Source: an uncultured Bacteroidota bacterium (GTDB taxonomy: Bacteria; Bacteroidota; Bacteroidia; UKL13-3). From it: 53,972 bases of DNA. The notes below the pieces were generated by a model, which did not search any database, was not told the DNA's origin, and saw nothing but the letters and a program-made list of their open reading frames with translations. The stretch is from the NCBI GenBank assembly GCA_903850915.1, contig CAINMV010000012.1, forward strand, positions 1 to 53,972, written 5' to 3'. Made by a program: the position numbers and the translations under genes. This document shows, one piece after another, positions 46,612 to 53,972 of this stretch; positions within the stretch are counted from its first letter, which is position 1; the number at the start of each line of letters is the position of its first letter.

Positions 46612-46619
46612 TTAATTTG
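46612..46619 (+). promoter_or_regulatory. -7-like box of the GHMP kinase gene
   Basis: TTAATTTG (one mismatch) ends 8 nt before ATG 46628. No -33 box is clear. Confidence 0.4.
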
Positions 46620-46627
46620 AAGTAAAT

Positions 46628-47644
46628 ATGATTATTAGAAGCAAGGCTCCTTTACGCATCGGATTAGCTGGAGGAGGGACAGATGTAAGTCCGTATAGTG
46701 ATGTTTATGGTGGCGCAATATTAAATGCTACTGTAAATTTATTTGCCTATGCTACTTTAATACCTCGAACAGATTCAGTGGTTGTGTTTAATGCCGTTGA
46801 TAAAAATATTTCCGAGACAACGGTTTTGGAAGAAATTAACTGCAATGGCGAATTAAAGTTGTTAAAAGGGGTTGCCGCTTATATCCAAGAAAAACATCAA
46901 TTAATTTCGACAGGATTTGAATTAAGTACTTTTGTGGATGCGCCAGCTGGCAGTGGCTTGGGTACCTCTTCTACGCTATGTGTGGCAATAATTTCCTCGT
47001 TTGCCGAATGGCTCAATTTACCATTAGGGGAATACGACATTGCTCAAATGGCCTTTGATGTAGAGCGTAATTATTTGGGTATGGCTGGAGGAAAGCAAGA
47101 TCAATATGCTGCTACTTTTGGTGGCTTTAATTTTATGGAGTTTTTTGGTGAGAAGGTAATTGTAAATCCTTTACGTGTAAAAGAAAAATATCTTAATGAG
47201 ATGGAGAACAATTTTTTATTATACTATACATCAACATCGCGATTAAGCAGCACTATAATTGAAGAACAGCAAAGCAATGTAACTGCAAAAAAGGATAAAA
47301 GTATTGATGCCATGCATAAATTAAAGGAGCAAAGCATCATGATGAAGGAAGCGATTCTAACAGGGAATTTAGATATTATAGGTGAAATCCTCAATTTTGG
47401 TTGGATGTACAAAAAGCAAATGGCCGATGGGATTTCCAATTCCATTATTGATGGTATTTATGAAGCAGCTATTGCCAATGGTGCTACCGGTGGTAAAATT
47501 AGCGGAGCTGGTGGTGGTGGTTTTATGATTTTTTACTGCCCTAAAAATACAAGATATAAAGTAATGCAGGCGCTAAGAGAATTTGGAGGCGAATTTAAAC
47601 GTTTTCAATTCGAAGAACATGGTGTGCGAAGCTGGCGTATCTAA
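46628..47644 (+). CDS. GHMP-family sugar kinase, heptose-7-phosphate kinase (HddA)-like
   Basis: Encodes 338 residues. GHMP features are the N-terminal RSKAPLRIGLAGGGTDVSPY, the phosphate loop PAGSGLGTSSTL (about 106-117) and the C-terminal GGKISGAGGGGFMIFY motif. The RIGLAGGGTDVSPYSD start and GKQDQYAA segment are typical of HddA, the D-glycero-alpha-D-manno-heptose-7-phosphate kinase of GDP-heptose synthesis. Related L-fucose-type kinases share them, so the substrate is not certain. No gmhA, gmhB or hddC partner is nearby. Confidence 0.85.
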   Translation: MIIRSKAPLRIGLAGGGTDVSPYSDVYGGAILNATVNLFAYATLIPRTDSVVVFNAVDKNISETTVLEEINCNGELKLLKGVAAYIQEKHQLISTGFELSTFVDAPAGSGLGTSSTLCVAIISSFAEWLNLPLGEYDIAQMAFDVERNYLGMAGGKQDQYAATFGGFNFMEFFGEKVIVNPLRVKEKYLNEMENNFLLYYTSTSRLSSTIIEEQQSNVTAKKDKSIDAMHKLKEQSIMMKEAILTGNLDIIGEILNFGWMYKKQMADGISNSIIDGIYEAAIANGATGGKISGAGGGGFMIFYCPKNTRYKVMQALREFGGEFKRFQFEEHGVRSWRI

Positions 47645-47731
47645 TTTTTCTGGCGAAAAGCTAATATGTGATTCGATTGCATTTCAATTATAATATTTTT
47701 ATAAGAGTATTAATTTAATTTTTATCATACA

Positions 47732-48169
47732 ATGAAACCGATTTTCTTTCTATTTCTTTTTGTTACACTTTTTGTGAATTGTAAAAAAGGCAAAACAGAT
47801 CAAGAGAAGATTCAAGATTATGTTGACGCAAACCATTTAGTTGGAAGTTTCACTCCAAGTGGATTGTTTGTTGTTGTCGACCAGCCAGGTTCTGGTGGCA
47901 ATCCAACGATTAACAATATTGTGAAAGTAGAATATGCGGGTCAGTTGTTGGATGGTACTCGCTTTGATGCCACTGCAACTGGTGTTCCTATTGAATTTCC
48001 GCTACAGCAAGTAATATTAGGATGGCAAGAAGGCATACCGAAATTTCAAAAAGGAGGATATGGTAAATTAATCATCCCTAGTGCCTTAGGTTATGGTAGC
48101 TCTGCTGTTGGAAAGATACCGGCGAATTCTGTTCTGCTTTTCAATGTGAGTCTCATTGATTGGCGATAA
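47732..48169 (+). CDS. FKBP-type peptidyl-prolyl isomerase lipoprotein
   Basis: Encodes 145 residues. The N-terminus has a lipoprotein signal with lipobox FVNC (Cys at about 17), so the mature protein should be membrane-anchored. The FKBP core reads VKVEYAGQLLDGTRFDAT, IEFPLQQVILGWQEGIPKFQKGG and LIIPSALGYG, then ENSVLLFNVSLID-like IPANSVLLFNVSLIDW. It catalyses prolyl cis-trans isomerisation in envelope protein folding. It stands alone between the GHMP kinase and the DUF1801 gene. Confidence 0.92.
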   Translation: MKPIFFLFLFVTLFVNCKKGKTDQEKIQDYVDANHLVGSFTPSGLFVVVDQPGSGGNPTINNIVKVEYAGQLLDGTRFDATATGVPIEFPLQQVILGWQEGIPKFQKGGYGKLIIPSALGYGSSAVGKIPANSVLLFNVSLIDWR

Positions 48170-48198
48170 ATTAAAAACACGATTATTAATTTAGTTGT

Positions 48199-48591
48199 AT
48201 GTCGCGTAAATCGAACTTGCCTGAGCCTATAGCTTTATATTTTAACCAGTTTCCTTCAACTACTCAGAAATTGTTGAATGAAATTCGTAATGTTATCCTT
48301 GATGTGGCTCCAAATTCAGAAGAGCTTATCAGTTATAAGATGCCTGCCTTTAAATTGCACGGTATGCTTGTATATTATGCCGCCTATAGCAACCACATCG
48401 GGTTTTATCCAACTGGTGAAGGGATAGAGGCTTTTAAGTCGGAACTTGGAAGTTTGAAGTTTTCTAAAGGAGCCGTTCAATTTGCGATAGATAAGCCATT
48501 GCCAATTGATTTAATAAGAAAAATGGTGAAATTTAAAGTAAATAGAAATTTAGAGAAACTAAAAGTAAATAATACTTCATTAAAGAAATAA
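48199..48591 (+). CDS. DUF1801-domain protein (YdhG-like)
   Basis: Encodes 130 residues. The DUF1801 pattern is clear: LLNEIRNVILDVAPNSEELISYKMPAF near residues 20-48, then YYAAYSNHIGFYPTGEGIEAF and KGAVQFAIDKPLPIDLIRKMVKF. Members are small cytosolic proteins, in one bacterium described as an iron-binding chaperone; the general role is unknown. It starts 29 nt after the FKBP gene and is probably in the same transcript. Confidence 0.88.
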   Translation: MSRKSNLPEPIALYFNQFPSTTQKLLNEIRNVILDVAPNSEELISYKMPAFKLHGMLVYYAAYSNHIGFYPTGEGIEAFKSELGSLKFSKGAVQFAIDKPLPIDLIRKMVKFKVNRNLEKLKVNNTSLKK

Positions 48592-48617
48592 AATGCAATG
48601 AAAAATTGGTGTTGAAT

Positions 48618-49436
48618 TTAATTTTCGGATTTACCGAATTTTTTTGACAAGAAGTTAGGAAGTATTTCTTCTTGTGTTAAAATTAATTTTTCAGGATCAT
48701 CAAGGAATTCAAGCAATTGTTGATATTTCGCGTCTCCATATTTCTGTTTTATCTCATTTCCCTTATTTGTGTCGTTGATTAAAATTTCTTTCAGTTCTGG
48801 GCCATCAACTTCAGGATGAAACTGTGTTCCATAAATTTCATCTGAAAACCTGATAGCGGTTATGGCACGTTCCAAAGGTATATTTGGCCTCTCTTTCTCC
48901 ATCACCAATATTTCTGCGTTGGTTTCAAAGAAGGCATTTAGGTTGGGCTCAATTATCTGCCAGTTGCGATTGTCAAATACATAAAAAAGGCTTGAAAGGT
49001 TTTTTATGATCTTATCTCGCAAACCTGCAATTGTTTTATTAACAGGCACCACACCATATGATGTGCTTTTTCGTTCACAAACCAATCCATAGTTGTAATA
49101 CCTACAGTAAATTTGAAATGAATGGCAAATTAAAAACAAATATTTCTTGTCAGAGCTTTTAATGTTGTTCGCCTTTATTGCTTCAACCAAGTTAAAAAAT
49201 CGATTCTCCCATTCGCTCCCTTTGCTGTCAATTGGACTGCCTGGACCTCCGCTACTGATGAACATATCAAAGTTGCTTACCTCTGGAATTTCATTATTGC
49301 CTCTCAAATTAAATACCTCGTAGGTAATTGTAAGTTGATTTACTGATGCATATCTTTCAATGACATTAATAATGCCTTTTATACCCCTATTTACATTGCC
49401 ATTATAAAGGTCAAGAATCGCGATTTTATGATTCAT
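48618..49436 (-). CDS. Class I glutamine amidotransferase-like protein
   Basis: Encodes 272 residues. The catalytic triad of a class I amidotransferase is visible: Cys in FLICHSFQI (C104), then His and Glu in GTQFHPEV (H207, E209), with oxyanion-type GGPGSP earlier. No synthetase domain is fused to it. It resembles stand-alone GMP-synthase-like amidotransferases of Bacteroidota; the acceptor substrate is unknown. It follows xseB by 33 nt on the minus strand and may belong to that operon. Confidence 0.85.
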   Translation of the reverse strand: MNHKIAILDLYNGNVNRGIKGIINVIERYASVNQLTITYEVFNLRGNNEIPEVSNFDMFISSGGPGSPIDSKGSEWENRFFNLVEAIKANNIKSSDKKYLFLICHSFQIYCRYYNYGLVCERKSTSYGVVPVNKTIAGLRDKIIKNLSSLFYVFDNRNWQIIEPNLNAFFETNAEILVMEKERPNIPLERAITAIRFSDEIYGTQFHPEVDGPELKEILINDTNKGNEIKQKYGDAKYQQLLEFLDDPEKLILTQEEILPNFLSKKFGKSEN

Positions 49437-49469
49437 AATATGATTCGATAACGCAAGTTGCGATTTAGT

Positions 49470-49661
49470 TTATTGTAACGTTTCAAATTGCAAAGTTGCA
49501 TTTTGAAGAACAGATTCACAATTTTTAATTAACTCCATAGCTTCAGTGTGAAGTTCAATGGCTTTTTGTAATGGTAAATTATCGTTATTCAAAGATGAGA
49601 TGATGGTTTCAATTTTTTCTAAATTGTCTTCAAAGGAGCTTTCTTTTTTTTGTTTAGCCAT
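49470..49661 (-). CDS. xseB: Exodeoxyribonuclease VII small subunit
   Basis: Encodes 63 residues of the expected length and pattern: SFEDNLEKIETIISSLNNDN then LPLQKAIELHTEAMELIKNCE. The small subunit binds the coiled-coil arm of XseA to form the single-strand exonuclease. It lies 14 nt after xseA. Confidence 0.92.
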   Translation of the reverse strand: MAKQKKESSFEDNLEKIETIISSLNNDNLPLQKAIELHTEAMELIKNCESVLQNATLQFETLQ

Positions 49662-49675
49662 AATTTAGGGGGTCA

Positions 49676-50794
49676 TTATTTTACAATTGAGATTACTGAC
49701 CCATCGATGAAAATGGTTTCTAATTCATCTTGGGCTTGAATTGCATAGCTGCTTTTTAAGCGTAAGCCATTTTTTAAAGTTAATGAAAAACCTTTTTGTA
49801 AAGGCATTAGCGGGCTCGCATTTTCTAATCTAAGTGACAGCTTTTCAAGGATATGTTGTTTTTCCTGAATAGCATAACCTAAGCTATCAAACAAACTAGT
49901 TTTAAGCTTGTCGAGGTTTTCAAAATGATAAGCTAAAAATCCTTCAGTTGCTCTAATGCTGTTCTTCTTTAAATATTCTAGTCTGGCAAAAAGTTCGTTG
50001 ATATCAGGAACTGCTAATTCTGCAGCGGAAGTGGGTGTAGGAGCTCGCAAGTCGGCCACAAAATCGCAAAGTGTATAATCTGTTTCATGTCCGATTGCAG
50101 ATATTATAGGCTTTTTTGATTTGTAAATCTCATGCACCAATGCTTCATTATTGAAGGCCCATAAATCCTCCATGCTACCGCCACCACGTGCAATAATAAT
50201 GGTGTCTACATCTTTCATTGCTTCTAATCTTCTTAGCGCTGCAATAATTGTAGGAGCCGCTTTCTCACCTTGCATTAATGCTGTAGAAAGCACTAACTTA
50301 ACAGATGGGTAACGACGTTCAAGGGTATTTAAGATGTCTTGAATTACTGCACCTGTAGCTGATGAAACAACTCCAATTACTTTAGGGAAATTCGGTATTT
50401 GCTTTTTATGAGTTTCATCAAAAAGTCCGGCGGCCAATAGTTTGTTTTTTAATTGTTCAAATTGCTGGTACAAATCTCCAAGGCCTTGCAAATGAATTTG
50501 AGTTACACGAAGCTGATAAGTCCCTTGCGGTGGGTATAAATCAATGCTGCCATGCACCAATACTTTATCTCCTGACTTGAAATTTTGCTGTGCTGGGGAA
50601 TATCCGAAGTTTTTAAATTTTACACAACGTAGGGTAGCGCCTTCATCTTTAATTGAAAAATACTGATGACCAGATCCGTGTAACGTGTAGTTCGATATCT
50701 CGCCTTTAAGCCAGACACTTTGCAATAAATCATCATTTTCGAGTAAGCCTTTGATGTATTTTGTGACTTGGGAAACGCTATAGGATTCAATCAT
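49676..50794 (-). CDS. xseA: Exodeoxyribonuclease VII large subunit
   Basis: Encodes 372 residues. An N-terminal OB domain (SVSQVTKYIKGLLE, then VWLKGEISNYTLHGSGHQYFSIKD) precedes the catalytic region (VIGVVSSATGAVIQDIL, IIIARGGGSMEDLWAFN, SAIGHETDYTLCDFVADLRAPTPTSAAE). The protein is shorter than usual because the C-terminal coiled-coil arm is reduced to about 70 residues before the conserved PLQKGFSLT end. It degrades single-stranded DNA. Part of rhomboid-apt-xseA-xseB, 18 nt after apt. Confidence 0.93.
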   Translation of the reverse strand: MIESYSVSQVTKYIKGLLENDDLLQSVWLKGEISNYTLHGSGHQYFSIKDEGATLRCVKFKNFGYSPAQQNFKSGDKVLVHGSIDLYPPQGTYQLRVTQIHLQGLGDLYQQFEQLKNKLLAAGLFDETHKKQIPNFPKVIGVVSSATGAVIQDILNTLERRYPSVKLVLSTALMQGEKAAPTIIAALRRLEAMKDVDTIIIARGGGSMEDLWAFNNEALVHEIYKSKKPIISAIGHETDYTLCDFVADLRAPTPTSAAELAVPDINELFARLEYLKKNSIRATEGFLAYHFENLDKLKTSLFDSLGYAIQEKQHILEKLSLRLENASPLMPLQKGFSLTLKNGLRLKSSYAIQAQDELETIFIDGSVISIVK

Positions 50795-50812
50795 AAAAGT
50801 TTAAGCTCGTTT

Positions 50813-51343
50813 TTAATACGTAGCTAATGCAATAAGATGGTCTGAGTAATGTTGGAGTTTTTTATCACCGTTTAAAAAGCTAAGGTTAATGATAAAACTC
50901 ATCGCTTCAATAGTTCCTCCAGCCTTTAAGATTAGTTTGGCTGCTCCATCGATGGTGCCACCTGTAGCCAATAAATCATCGTGCAATAGAACACGCTGTC
51001 CAGGTTTAATTGCATCATGATGCATTTCTATGACAGCACTACCATATTCCAAGTTATAGCTTTGTTCAATAGTTTTATGTGGTAGCTTTCCCTTTTTTCG
51101 AATTGGAATAAATGGAACTTGTAATTCCTGTGCTATTAACATTCCAAATAAAAATCCTCTACTCTCAACTGCAGCAACACAGTCGATTTGTAACGTGTTA
51201 AATTCGGTACAGAATCCTTTTGTTATTTGGTGGCATAACTTAGGGTCTAATAATATAGGGGTTATATCTTTAAAGGTTACACCTGGCAAAGGAAAGTCTT
51301 GGATATCACGAACAGCAACTTTTATATTATTTTCGATGGTCAT
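50813..51343 (-). CDS. apt: Adenine phosphoribosyltransferase
   Basis: Encodes 176 residues. Apt converts adenine and PRPP to AMP (purine salvage). The N-terminal DFPLPGVTFKDITPIL, AVESRGFLFG (adenine side) and the PRPP loop RVLLHDDLLATGGTIDGAA are intact. It sits between the rhomboid gene (7 nt) and xseA (18 nt). Confidence 0.96.
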   Translation of the reverse strand: MTIENNIKVAVRDIQDFPLPGVTFKDITPILLDPKLCHQITKGFCTEFNTLQIDCVAAVESRGFLFGMLIAQELQVPFIPIRKKGKLPHKTIEQSYNLEYGSAVIEMHHDAIKPGQRVLLHDDLLATGGTIDGAAKLILKAGGTIEAMSFIINLSFLNGDKKLQHYSDHLIALATY

Positions 51344-51350
51344 AAGTTAA

Positions 51351-51968
51351 TTATATAAGTTTCTCTAAAAATAAACGGATTAACGCAGGTTGACTTGCGA
51401 ACATAAATAAAGCGCCCCAAAGTGCGCCATAAAAATGAGCTTCATGGCCAATATTATCTTGTCCGCGTTTAGACATGTAAACACAATACGCTAAATACAA
51501 GCCTCCAAATGCGATATTGGGAAGCAAACCTGGAGGGATAAAAAAGAAGCCTACTGTTTTACCCCAAGGATCGAGAACAATAAATGAAAATACCAATGCC
51601 GATGTTGCGCCGGAGGCTCCAAGTGCATTATATCCGCCATTATCACGATGTTTTATTACCGACGAAATATTAGCCACTATAATGGATGATAGGTAAAGTG
51701 TTAGGAAATAAAAGGCGCCGTTACTACCATAAACGTAGTTAAAATACTCCTCCATAATTTCACCAAACATATATAGTACAAACATGTTTATGGCAAGGTG
51801 CATAAAATCGGCATGAATAAAACCACTACTTATCATTCGCCACCATTGCCGATTATGATACACCATATAAGAGTTTAGAATCCAATCGTGTGTTAGCTTT
51901 TGATTGTAAAAAGCCAATACACTAAAGATACAAGTGATGGCTATAATTAAAATTGTGATGGATATCAA
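51351..51968 (-). CDS. Rhomboid-family intramembrane serine protease
   Basis: Encodes 205 residues with six membrane segments and the rhomboid catalytic dyad: Ser in GASGATSA (S119) and His in HEAHFYGALWG (likely H178). WWRMISSGFIHADFMHLAINM is the conserved membrane-2 and loop-1 region. The start is TTG 51968, because upstream codons run into a stop without ATG and the first membrane segment begins right after it. The catalytic residues suggest an active protease; the substrate is unknown. First gene of the apt-xseA-xseB operon. Confidence 0.9.
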   Translation of the reverse strand: MISITILIIAITCIFSVLAFYNQKLTHDWILNSYMVYHNRQWWRMISSGFIHADFMHLAINMFVLYMFGEIMEEYFNYVYGSNGAFYFLTLYLSSIIVANISSVIKHRDNGGYNALGASGATSALVFSFIVLDPWGKTVGFFFIPPGLLPNIAFGGLYLAYCVYMSKRGQDNIGHEAHFYGALWGALFMFASQPALIRLFLEKLI

Positions 51969-52071
51969 AGGGGATGAGGTTTATAAATTAATCATACTAA
52001 AGTTAACGTTTTGTATTTTAATCGCGTTTCATTTTTATATGCAACGCGATTAATGGAATGTTATATAAAGC

Positions 52072-53142
52072 CTAGTTTAATTTTTCAAAGTCTTGCATTG
52101 CATCAACTAACGCTTCAACGCTCTCAATAGGCAATGCATTATAAAGAGAGGCACGGAAACCACCAACACTTCGATGTCCTTTAATTCCTTCTAAATTACG
52201 CTCCTTTGCTAAAGTTAAAAACGCAGTTTCTTTCTCAGGATTTTCAAGCACAAAACAAACGTTCATTCTACTGCGATCTTCCACGGCACAGGTGCCTTTG
52301 AATAAAGGATTGCGATCTATTTCTTGATAAAGTAACGCTGCTTTTGCAATGTTTAATTTTTCCATTGCCTCAACCCCGCCCAATGATTTTACCCATTTCA
52401 ATGTTTCTAAACATACATAAATAGCAAAAACAGGCGGTGTATTATACATACTTCCGTTTTTTATATGCACACGATAATCTAACATAGTAGGTATTTTATG
52501 CGTCACTTTTCCAAGAATTGCATCTTTAACAATTACTAAAGTAACACCTGCTGGGCCCATATTTTTTTGAGCTCCTGCGTAAATCAAATCAAACTTACTT
52601 ACATCAATGGGCCTACTGAAGATATCGCTGCTCATATCGCAAACAATTGGAACATTGGTTTCGGGAAAACTAAACATTTCGGTTCCGAAGATGGTATTGT
52701 TACTGGTGCAATGGAAATATTTAGCGTCCGAAGGGATTTCATAGTTTTTTGGTATCCAATTATAATTTTCATTTTCACTTGTGGCTACTACATTTACATG
52801 GCCAAAAAGACCGGCTTCTTTGGTTGCCCGCATCGCCCATTCTCCTGTTTTAAGATAGGCTGCTGTTTCGTTTTCATCAAGTAAATTCATCGGAACCATG
52901 CAAAATTGCGTGCTTGCACCTCCTTGTAAAAACAATACACTATAACCTGTTGGTATATTTAAAAGGTCTTTTACAATTTGAGTTGCCTCAGCCACCACTG
53001 CTTCGTATTGTTTGCTTCGGTGTGAAATTTCAAGAATACTAAGATTCATTCCAGCGAAATTTTTAATTGCTTTTATCGAATTTTCGATAGCAATTTGAGG
53101 TAAAATGCCTGGCCCTGCTGAGAAATTGTGAACTTTTGTCAT
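52072..53142 (-). CDS. serC: Phosphoserine aminotransferase
   Basis: Encodes 356 residues. SerC transfers an amino group from glutamate to 3-phosphohydroxypyruvate in serine synthesis, and also serves pyridoxal-phosphate synthesis in some bacteria. The N-terminal HNFSAGPGILP is typical; the PLP lysine is K193 (YAGAQKNMGPAG), with the substrate-binding HRSKQYEAVV early on. A -7 box TAAATTTG (complement of 53182-53189) gives a leader of about 34 nt. No serA is adjacent. Confidence 0.96.
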   Translation of the reverse strand: MTKVHNFSAGPGILPQIAIENSIKAIKNFAGMNLSILEISHRSKQYEAVVAEATQIVKDLLNIPTGYSVLFLQGGASTQFCMVPMNLLDENETAAYLKTGEWAMRATKEAGLFGHVNVVATSENENYNWIPKNYEIPSDAKYFHCTSNNTIFGTEMFSFPETNVPIVCDMSSDIFSRPIDVSKFDLIYAGAQKNMGPAGVTLVIVKDAILGKVTHKIPTMLDYRVHIKNGSMYNTPPVFAIYVCLETLKWVKSLGGVEAMEKLNIAKAALLYQEIDRNPLFKGTCAVEDRSRMNVCFVLENPEKETAFLTLAKERNLEGIKGHRSVGGFRASLYNALPIESVEALVDAMQDFEKLN

Positions 53143-53181
53143 GAGTTGTGTGTGATAATAATAGATGCTCGATTAATCGTA

Positions 53182-53189
53182 CAAATTTA
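53182..53189 (-). promoter_or_regulatory. -7 box of serC
   Basis: TAAATTTG on the minus strand, full consensus, about 40 nt before ATG 53142. Unlike several genes here it leaves room for a leader. Confidence 0.55.
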
Positions 53190-53247
53190 CTATTAAAAAG
53201 GGTAACCAAAAATACTGCGAATGGTAAGGCAAAATTACTTTACAACC

Positions 53248-53559
53248 TTATGCGTCTTTTCCAGAGCTTAATCTGCCTTTATTGGCAGCTTTTAGTATTA
53301 AAAACAAAACAAAGGCAATGATAATAAAATTGAAAGTGGATTGTAGTGCTTTTCCATACATTAGCTCTACATCGCCAACATGCAAGCTCATTTTAGTAAA
53401 ATCGTGCCCCCCAAGTATTATTCCAATTAATGGCATGAGTATATCACCTACCAAGGAGTTTACAATTGTACCAAAAGCACCTCCGATAATAACACCCACG
53501 GCTAAATCTAGTACATTGCCACGCATGGTAAACTCTTTAAATTCCTTGATTATCCCCAT
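53248..53559 (-). CDS. mscL: Large-conductance mechanosensitive channel
   Basis: Encodes 103 residues. MscL opens under membrane tension to release solutes during osmotic downshock. KEFTMRGNVLDLAVGVIIGGAFG is the conserved N-terminal helix and pore helix. The second membrane segment FIIIAFVLFLILKA follows. At 103 residues it is shorter than the usual 120-140, with a short periplasmic loop and C-terminal helix. A -7 box TATTTTTG (complement of 53590-53597) precedes it. Confidence 0.94.
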   Translation of the reverse strand: MGIIKEFKEFTMRGNVLDLAVGVIIGGAFGTIVNSLVGDILMPLIGIILGGHDFTKMSLHVGDVELMYGKALQSTFNFIIIAFVLFLILKAANKGRLSSGKDA

Positions 53560-53589
53560 AGAATAGTACGTTTGTTAAGTTGTTTTGTA

Positions 53590-53597
53590 CAAAAATA
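53590..53597 (-). promoter_or_regulatory. -7 box of mscL
   Basis: TATTTTTG on the minus strand, full consensus, about 30 nt before ATG 53559. Confidence 0.5.
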
Positions 53598-53609
53598 AAA
53601 CTAAAATGT

Positions 53610-53903
53610 TTAACTAAAGTTCTTTTTTGTAATTATTCTCACCTCTTTTTCACTTGATGTTTTAGCGCAATCTACTAATGTTGCTGCTAGCTGTTCTGCC
53701 TCAACTGCTTGATATTGCTTAGGCAAAATAGGGCCCAATACTTTAGCTAGTATTTTGCCAATATGTTCGCCTGTGCGATGTTCATTTCTGTGACCTAAAA
53801 TTAAAGAGGGCCTTAAGATATCGAGTTCCTTAAACGATAGTTCTTTGCAAATATTTTCAAGTTTCCCTTTTATCTTTAGGTATCGATAGAGAGCTTTTGA
53901 CTT
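53610..53903 (-). pseudogene. C-terminal remnant of an SDR-type NAD(P)-binding protein
   Basis: A 97-residue minus-strand frame with no ATG, GTG or TTG near its start and an in-frame TAA just upstream. It reads YLKIKGKLENICKELSF, then LDILRPSLILGHRNEHRTGE. This is the substrate-side half (after the YxxxK-like YLKIKGK) of atypical SDR/TIP30-like proteins. The N-terminal NAD-binding half is missing: none of the three frames upstream contains it. It is a decayed gene, ending 13 nt before the mscL promoter. Confidence 0.6.
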
Positions 53904-53906
53904 TTA

Positions 53907-53972
53907 ATGGGGAAAACAGGCTTACGCTATATTGAAGTAGTTGGAGCAGCCATCTTAGTAGGAATCTTATCT
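53907..53972 (+). CDS. Start of an unidentified gene (cut by window end)
   Basis: An open frame from ATG 53907 to the right edge gives MGKTGLRYIEVVGAAILVGI, with a hydrophobic stretch from residue 8. That looks like an N-terminal membrane segment. The start overlaps the stop-containing upstream end of the SDR remnant on the other strand. Only 22 codons are visible, so this is tentative. Confidence 0.35.
   Translation, partial: MGKTGLRYIEVVGAAILVGILS

Noticed and set aside
1-53972. tRNA, rRNA, CRISPR arrays, prophage, intact insertion sequences, replication origin
   Set aside because: Scanning intergenic regions on both strands showed no T-loop-type tRNA motifs, spaced repeats, transposase or integrase genes or clustered DnaA-like boxes. 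This was by eye, so a covariance-model search could still find a diverged RNA.

Overview
The window is AT-rich chromosomal DNA of a Bacteroidota bacterium, most likely Chitinophagales/Sphingobacteriia-like (inference; no rRNA is present to place it). Three kinds of evidence support this: type IX secretion (T9SS) cargo with C-terminal sorting domains plus a T9SS plug protein; repeated promoters of the Bacteroidota type (TAnnTTTG -7 box, sometimes with a TTG/TTTG -33 box 19-21 nt upstream); and protein families typical of the phylum (DUF2027-Smr, putative porin, choice-of-anchor B). About 50 protein genes are supported. I see no tRNA, rRNA, CRISPR array, prophage or intact insertion sequence.

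Layout. 1-3.8 kb: the end of an Omp85-type barrel gene, then rplK-rplA-rplJ-rplL, which lacks its usual neighbours secE-nusG and rpoBC. 4-10 kb: DEAD-box RNA helicase, a small secreted protein, an ABC-F ATPase and the T9SS plug protein. 10.1-13.7 kb (minus strand): rplM-rpsI-rpsB-tsf, then pyrH behind a terminator. 14-17.8 kb: a Tat-type exported aminotransferase-like protein and a polysaccharide flippase divergent from a secreted protein. 17.8-26.5 kb: a large M1 peptidase with a probable C-terminal barrel, a methyltransferase, a putative porin next to a T9SS cargo protein, and a GT-C-like membrane protein. 26.5-37.7 kb: cystathionine beta-synthase-like enzyme, hemerythrin protein, murF, an M61 peptidase, PBP1A, a GT4 glycosyltransferase, a Pif1-like helicase and an EamA transporter. 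37.9-43.3 kb: a C25-fold T9SS protein that seems to lack the catalytic dyad, a 650-bp decayed interval, an NfeD protease and a frameshifted O-antigen ligase. 43.3-53.6 kb: Smr protein, BaiN-type flavoprotein, OmpH/Skp chaperone, heptose kinase-like GHMP kinase, FKBP lipoprotein, a glutamine amidotransferase, the rhomboid-apt-xseA-xseB operon, serC and mscL. The right edge holds a decayed SDR gene and the start of another gene.

The genes are mostly housekeeping: translation, peptidoglycan and envelope building, surface polysaccharide and T9SS secretion. I found no clear new multi-gene system. The most notable signals are (1) a recurrent arrangement in which the -7 box ends only 4-8 nt before the start codon in nine or ten genes, predicting leaderless or nearly leaderless mRNAs, often from both sides of a divergent intergenic region; (2) relics, namely an HsdM N-terminus, an orphan ORF and an SDR C-terminus, that lie in apparently empty DNA; (3) a 1-nt frameshift at a T6 run in the O-antigen ligase; and (4) a gingipain-fold secreted protein without visible catalytic residues.
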